Shown: positions 5,661-8,173 of the stretch, piece by piece
Layout of the letters: each line of letters begins with the position of its first letter
Numbering within the stretch: position 1 is the first letter of the stretch
Origin: Gemmatimonadota bacterium
GTDB taxonomy: Bacteria > Gemmatimonadota > Gemmatimonadetes > Gemmatimonadales > GWC2-71-9
Length of the DNA: 8,173 nt
Reading direction: 5' to 3'
NCBI GenBank assembly: GCA_003220985.1
Contig: QHTY01000084.1
Location: 21,041-29,213, forward strand
Notes under the pieces: model-generated
Seen by the model: only the letters and a program-made list of their open reading frames with translations
What the model was told of the DNA's origin: nothing
The model's database searches: none
Made by a program: the position numbers and the translations under genes

Positions 5661-5767
5661 TGACCTCTCCATTGTTGCGGCGGCGCGACACTCCCCCTGT
5701 TTCTACCCGGTGACGCCACGCCTGGCCGGCTGGGTATCCAGGGCGAGACTCAACTCCTAGGTGGCCC
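5661..5767. other. Divergent intergenic region between aldo/keto reductase and beta-barrel genes
   Basis: About 107 GC-rich bases must hold promoters in both directions. I see no convincing -35/-10 pair: a plus-strand GTGACG and TATCCA are spaced 19 bases apart and match weakly. AGGTGG lies 3 bases before ATG 5768 and serves as the ribosome site of the barrel gene. No strong hairpin or tandem repeat is visible. Confidence 0.5.
5664..5670 (-). promoter_or_regulatory. Ribosome binding site deciding the aldo/keto reductase start
   Basis: The minus strand reads GGAGAGG, TCA, then ATG at 5660. The upstream in-frame ATG (5672) overlaps this purine run, so 5660 is the better start. Confidence 0.65.
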
Positions 5768-7258
5768 ATGAAAATGTTCGGCCTTCGGGCTGTCTGTAGT
5801 ATCGCTCTCCTCGTCGTTGTGGTTCCCGCGGGCGCGCAGGTCATCCCGATCAAGACAATCCCGATCGCCCAGGGCGATCAGTTCCAGATCTTTCCGTCCA
5901 ACAATCTGGGTCTGGGTGGCGTCTCGATCGCGTTGGCGGATTCGGTAGGAGACCCCTTCATCAACCCGGCGACAACCGCGCGCCTGCGGGGTTCGCGACT
6001 CTTCAGCGCACCGACCGTCTACAGCGTGTCACGCAGGGCGGGAGGCGGCCGTTCCCTCCCGCTGGCGATGCTGGCACGCCGGGCGACCTGGTACGGCGGC
6101 CTTGCGCTCGTGTTGCAACAGGTCGATCCGAGTCGCCCGCCACAACAAGGCGGGTTCATCGCAGTTGCGAACGCGGTGCCACCCAGCACAGCAGAGATCC
6201 CTGGTCCCGACCTGCGGGCGCATGGCAACGAATACGCGTTTGGAATGATCGGACGGACGCTGCCCGGCAACCTCTCCATTGGTGCCAGCGCGCTCTGGAC
6301 CGGACTCCACGCGCTCGACGGAGTCGACTTGCTCTACAGTGGAAGCCTGCGCGTCAAGCAAACCGGCCATGCCGTCGATCTCCGGATGGGCGCAGTGAAA
6401 GAATGGCCGGGCGAGCGCGGCGCGAGGTCGCTCGAGGCGATCGTCCTGCACAACCGCTTCGCGGCCACGCACAGCGTTCTCTTTGCGGATCGGGTCTGGG
6501 ATCCCGGTTTGCAGCAGATCGTCTCACAACTGCGCACCGACCACAACTTCGATCACACCAACACCTGGGGCGGGCAGCTCAAGTACCAAGTCCCGCTTGC
6601 CCCACCCGGTTGGCGCATCGGCTGGATGCTAACCGTCAATCGCGCGACGCATCCCAAGCTGCCGAACTATGAGATCACGAACGTGGCCGTGATTCCCTGG
6701 GATCCGGGCCGCTCCTACGCCTTCGACCTCGGCGTGGGGCTCTCCAAGGTGCTGGGCCCCGCAACGTTCGGCGTCGATGCGATCTATGAGCCGATTAGCA
6801 GCTACACGTGGGCAGACGCCATGGCACCGACTACGACGCTCGGCGGTGACACAATCGCCACCGGCGGCAAGACCGTCGAAAACCGGTTCCGGTTTTCCAA
6901 CGCCGTGTTCCGCATCGGCGCGGGTCGCGACATCAATCTCGAAGGCTCGCCCAAGATGGTCGGCCTGCAGGTCGGTTTGACGATGCGCTCAATCAGTTAT
7001 CGACTGCTGCAGACGAACCATGTCGAGCTCACACAGCGCACGCTACGCACGGGATGGTTCGAGTGGACGCCGACCTGGGGCCTGACGCTGCGGTTTCCAG
7101 AGCTCGAGCTCCGCTATCGGGGCCGTGTCACGAAAGGCGCCGGCCGTCCCGGTGCGCAGTTCGTCAGCAACTTTCGTGAATTCGCACTTGCGGCGCTGAA
7201 TCTGATCGACGTGAATACGTCCACGCATCAAATCTCGCTGTCGCTGCCGCTGCATTGA
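5768..7258 (+). CDS. Outer-membrane beta-barrel protein, FadL/PorV-like signature
   Basis: A 496-residue exported protein. The signal peptide is clear: basic start (MKMFGLR), hydrophobic core (about 8-20) and AGA before Q24, so cleavage after A23 is likely. The mature N-terminus has GLGGVSIALADSVGDPFINPA (48-68), resembling the D...NPA signature near the start of FadL/OmpP1 and PorV-type barrels, where it lies by the barrel plug. The rest alternates short amphipathic strands and polar loops ending in aromatic residues (YGGLALVLQ, NLSIGASALWTG, AVDLRMGAVKEW, AFDLGVGLSKV, GWFEWTPTWGLTLRF, HQISLSLPLH), as in a 12-16-strand barrel. Role may be uptake of a hydrophobic compound or a structural platform; not provable here. 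A peroxidase lipoprotein starts 19 bases downstream, so they are probably cotranscribed. Confidence 0.8.
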   Translation: MKMFGLRAVCSIALLVVVVPAGAQVIPIKTIPIAQGDQFQIFPSNNLGLGGVSIALADSVGDPFINPATTARLRGSRLFSAPTVYSVSRRAGGGRSLPLAMLARRATWYGGLALVLQQVDPSRPPQQGGFIAVANAVPPSTAEIPGPDLRAHGNEYAFGMIGRTLPGNLSIGASALWTGLHALDGVDLLYSGSLRVKQTGHAVDLRMGAVKEWPGERGARSLEAIVLHNRFAATHSVLFADRVWDPGLQQIVSQLRTDHNFDHTNTWGGQLKYQVPLAPPGWRIGWMLTVNRATHPKLPNYEITNVAVIPWDPGRSYAFDLGVGLSKVLGPATFGVDAIYEPISSYTWADAMAPTTTLGGDTIATGGKTVENRFRFSNAVFRIGAGRDINLEGSPKMVGLQVGLTMRSISYRLLQTNHVELTQRTLRTGWFEWTPTWGLTLRFPELELRYRGRVTKGAGRPGAQFVSNFREFALAALNLIDVNTSTHQISLSLPLH

Positions 7259-7265
7259 GCCGGCG

Positions 7266-7271
7266 AGGAGG
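7266..7271 (+). promoter_or_regulatory. Perfect Shine-Dalgarno of the peroxidase gene
   Basis: AGGAGG followed by 6 bases (TGCCAG) and ATG 7278. It fixes the start and, with the 19-base gap after the barrel gene, supports an operon. Confidence 0.8.
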
Positions 7272-7277
7272 TGCCAG

Positions 7278-8173
7278 ATGACTGTTTCCGTCCGACCGCT
7301 GTGTGTCGCCGCACTTGTGCTGGCCGCGGCGTGCGACGAGACGCCGCCGACGAGTTTTTCGGAATCGCTCGATGCGCAACTGCGGCGCAGCATCGGTCCG
7401 TGGGGGGTGGTGCCGATTGCCGCGCCGCCGCAGCAGAATCCGGCGCTCGTGGCGCTTGGCCGGGCGCTGATGTTCGACAAGATCCTGAGCGGTAACCGCG
7501 ACATCGCGTGCGCGACGTGTCACCAGCCGGCGATGCACATGACCGACGGTCTGCCGCTCGCGATCGGCACCGGTGGTAGCGGGAGCGGGCCCGCCCGCAC
7601 CCTGGGTCCGGGACGCAGCTTCGTGCCCCGGAACGCACCATCCCTGCTCAACAGCACGATCGGCTTGTTCTACGTCTTCTGGGACGGCCGGCTCAGCCGC
7701 GGTGGTCCGCCGCTGCCCGAAGTCACCCTGCCGGCCGGGCTGCCGAACGTGATTGCCGCACAGGCCATGATGCCGGTCCTGAATCGGCGCGAAATGCGCG
7801 GTGGTTCGGGCGACGTCGACGTGTTCGGCAATCCCAACGAGTTGGCGCAATTCCCAGATAGCCAGGCGACTCAAATCTGGCGCGCGGTGATGCAGCGCCT
7901 GCTCGCCATCCCGGAATACGTCACCCTCTTCAGCGCCGCCTATCCGGGCGTGCCGCCGTCGAGTCTGACGTTTGTCCACGCCGCGACGGCGATCGCGGCG
8001 TTTCAGATGGCCGCGTTGATGAAGGCGGATTCGCCATTCGATCGATACCTGCGTCACGACGACAACGCCCTGAGCGTCGAGGAAAAACGTGGCGGGATCC
8101 TGTTCTTCACGCGGGCGCGGTGCGTGAGCTGCCACGGCGGCCCCTTCCTGGGCGGGCAAAACTTCTCCAACAG
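7278..8173 (+). CDS. Di-heme cytochrome c peroxidase / MauG-family lipoprotein (3' end outside window)
   Basis: A periplasm-facing c-type di-heme protein; the family reduces hydrogen peroxide with electrons from small cytochromes or, in MauG-like members, oxidises protein or other substrates. 298 codons are visible and open at the window end. The N-terminus is a lipoprotein signal (VRPLCVAALVLAAAC, lipid cysteine C19, then D20). Heme sites are CATCH (78-82) and CVSCH (282-286), about 204 residues apart. Family blocks are LVALGRALMFDKILSGNRDIAC, NAPSLLNST, FYVFWDGRLS (131-140), QAMMPVLNRREMRG (162-175) and FDRYL just before the second heme. The QAMMPV...EMRG block is a feature I recall from a subgroup of these peroxidases. 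The remaining sequence, which would show the distal ligand that separates peroxidases from MauG, is missing, so the reaction is undecided. Confidence 0.93.
   Translation, partial: MTVSVRPLCVAALVLAAACDETPPTSFSESLDAQLRRSIGPWGVVPIAAPPQQNPALVALGRALMFDKILSGNRDIACATCHQPAMHMTDGLPLAIGTGGSGSGPARTLGPGRSFVPRNAPSLLNSTIGLFYVFWDGRLSRGGPPLPEVTLPAGLPNVIAAQAMMPVLNRREMRGGSGDVDVFGNPNELAQFPDSQATQIWRAVMQRLLAIPEYVTLFSAAYPGVPPSSLTFVHAATAIAAFQMAALMKADSPFDRYLRHDDNALSVEEKRGGILFFTRARCVSCHGGPFLGGQNFSN

Noticed and set aside
7164..8159. Minus-strand open frame of 331 codons
   Set aside because: Antisense to the peroxidase gene, which has a perfect ribosome site, a lipoprotein signal and two CxxCH motifs; the frame reads as histidine/arginine-rich low-complexity protein.
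1..8173. Mobile element, CRISPR, toxin-antitoxin or defence island
   Set aside because: No transposase, integrase, direct-repeat array, tRNA, nuclease-antitoxin pair or base-composition break was seen; the only nuclease is the housekeeping repair enzyme Xth.

Overview
The window is a GC-rich, densely packed stretch of bacterial chromosome. The mix of genes suggests a Gemmatimonadota- or Acidobacteriota-like soil or sediment bacterium: a PknB-type membrane Ser/Thr kinase with an extracytoplasmic tail, a PhnB-like VOC protein, a signal-peptide beta-barrel next to a di-heme cytochrome c peroxidase lipoprotein, and frequent GTG/TTG starts. This placement rests on gene content and recall of similar proteins, not on a marker gene. 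I see no rRNA, tRNA, CRISPR array, insertion sequence or phage gene, and no intergenic gap over about 110 bases.

Region 1 (1-2115, minus strand) is a compact three-gene unit read right to left. It begins with a 27-residue single-span membrane peptide (2032-2115), whose stop codon overlaps the GTG start of a conserved uncharacterised protein (1448-2032). A membrane-anchored Ser/Thr protein kinase (1426 down to the window edge, truncated) follows after a 21-base gap. The kinase leaves the window still open.

Region 2 (2116-3362) holds two uncharacterised membrane proteins pointing at each other with a single base between their stop codons. One (2186-2623, plus) has membrane spans plus a long charged helix; the other (2625-3320, minus) has four predicted spans. 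Both appear to be leaderless: each starts at GTG with a -10-like hexamer five bases upstream and no Shine-Dalgarno sequence.

Region 3 (3363-5660) is housekeeping and general metabolism: exodeoxyribonuclease III (xth, minus), a divergent PhnB-like VOC protein (plus), and an aldo/keto reductase (minus) whose 3' end overlaps that of the VOC gene by 11 bases.

Region 4 (5768-8173, plus) is a probable two-gene operon: a signal-peptide outer-membrane beta-barrel with a FadL/PorV-like N-terminal signature, then, 19 bases downstream behind a perfect AGGAGG, a lipoprotein of the MauG/bacterial di-heme cytochrome c peroxidase family, cut by the window end. Together they suggest an envelope redox function.

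No clearly new system is demonstrated. The best candidates for follow-up are the micro-membrane-peptide/unknown/kinase unit, the leaderless GTG genes, and the barrel-plus-peroxidase pair.
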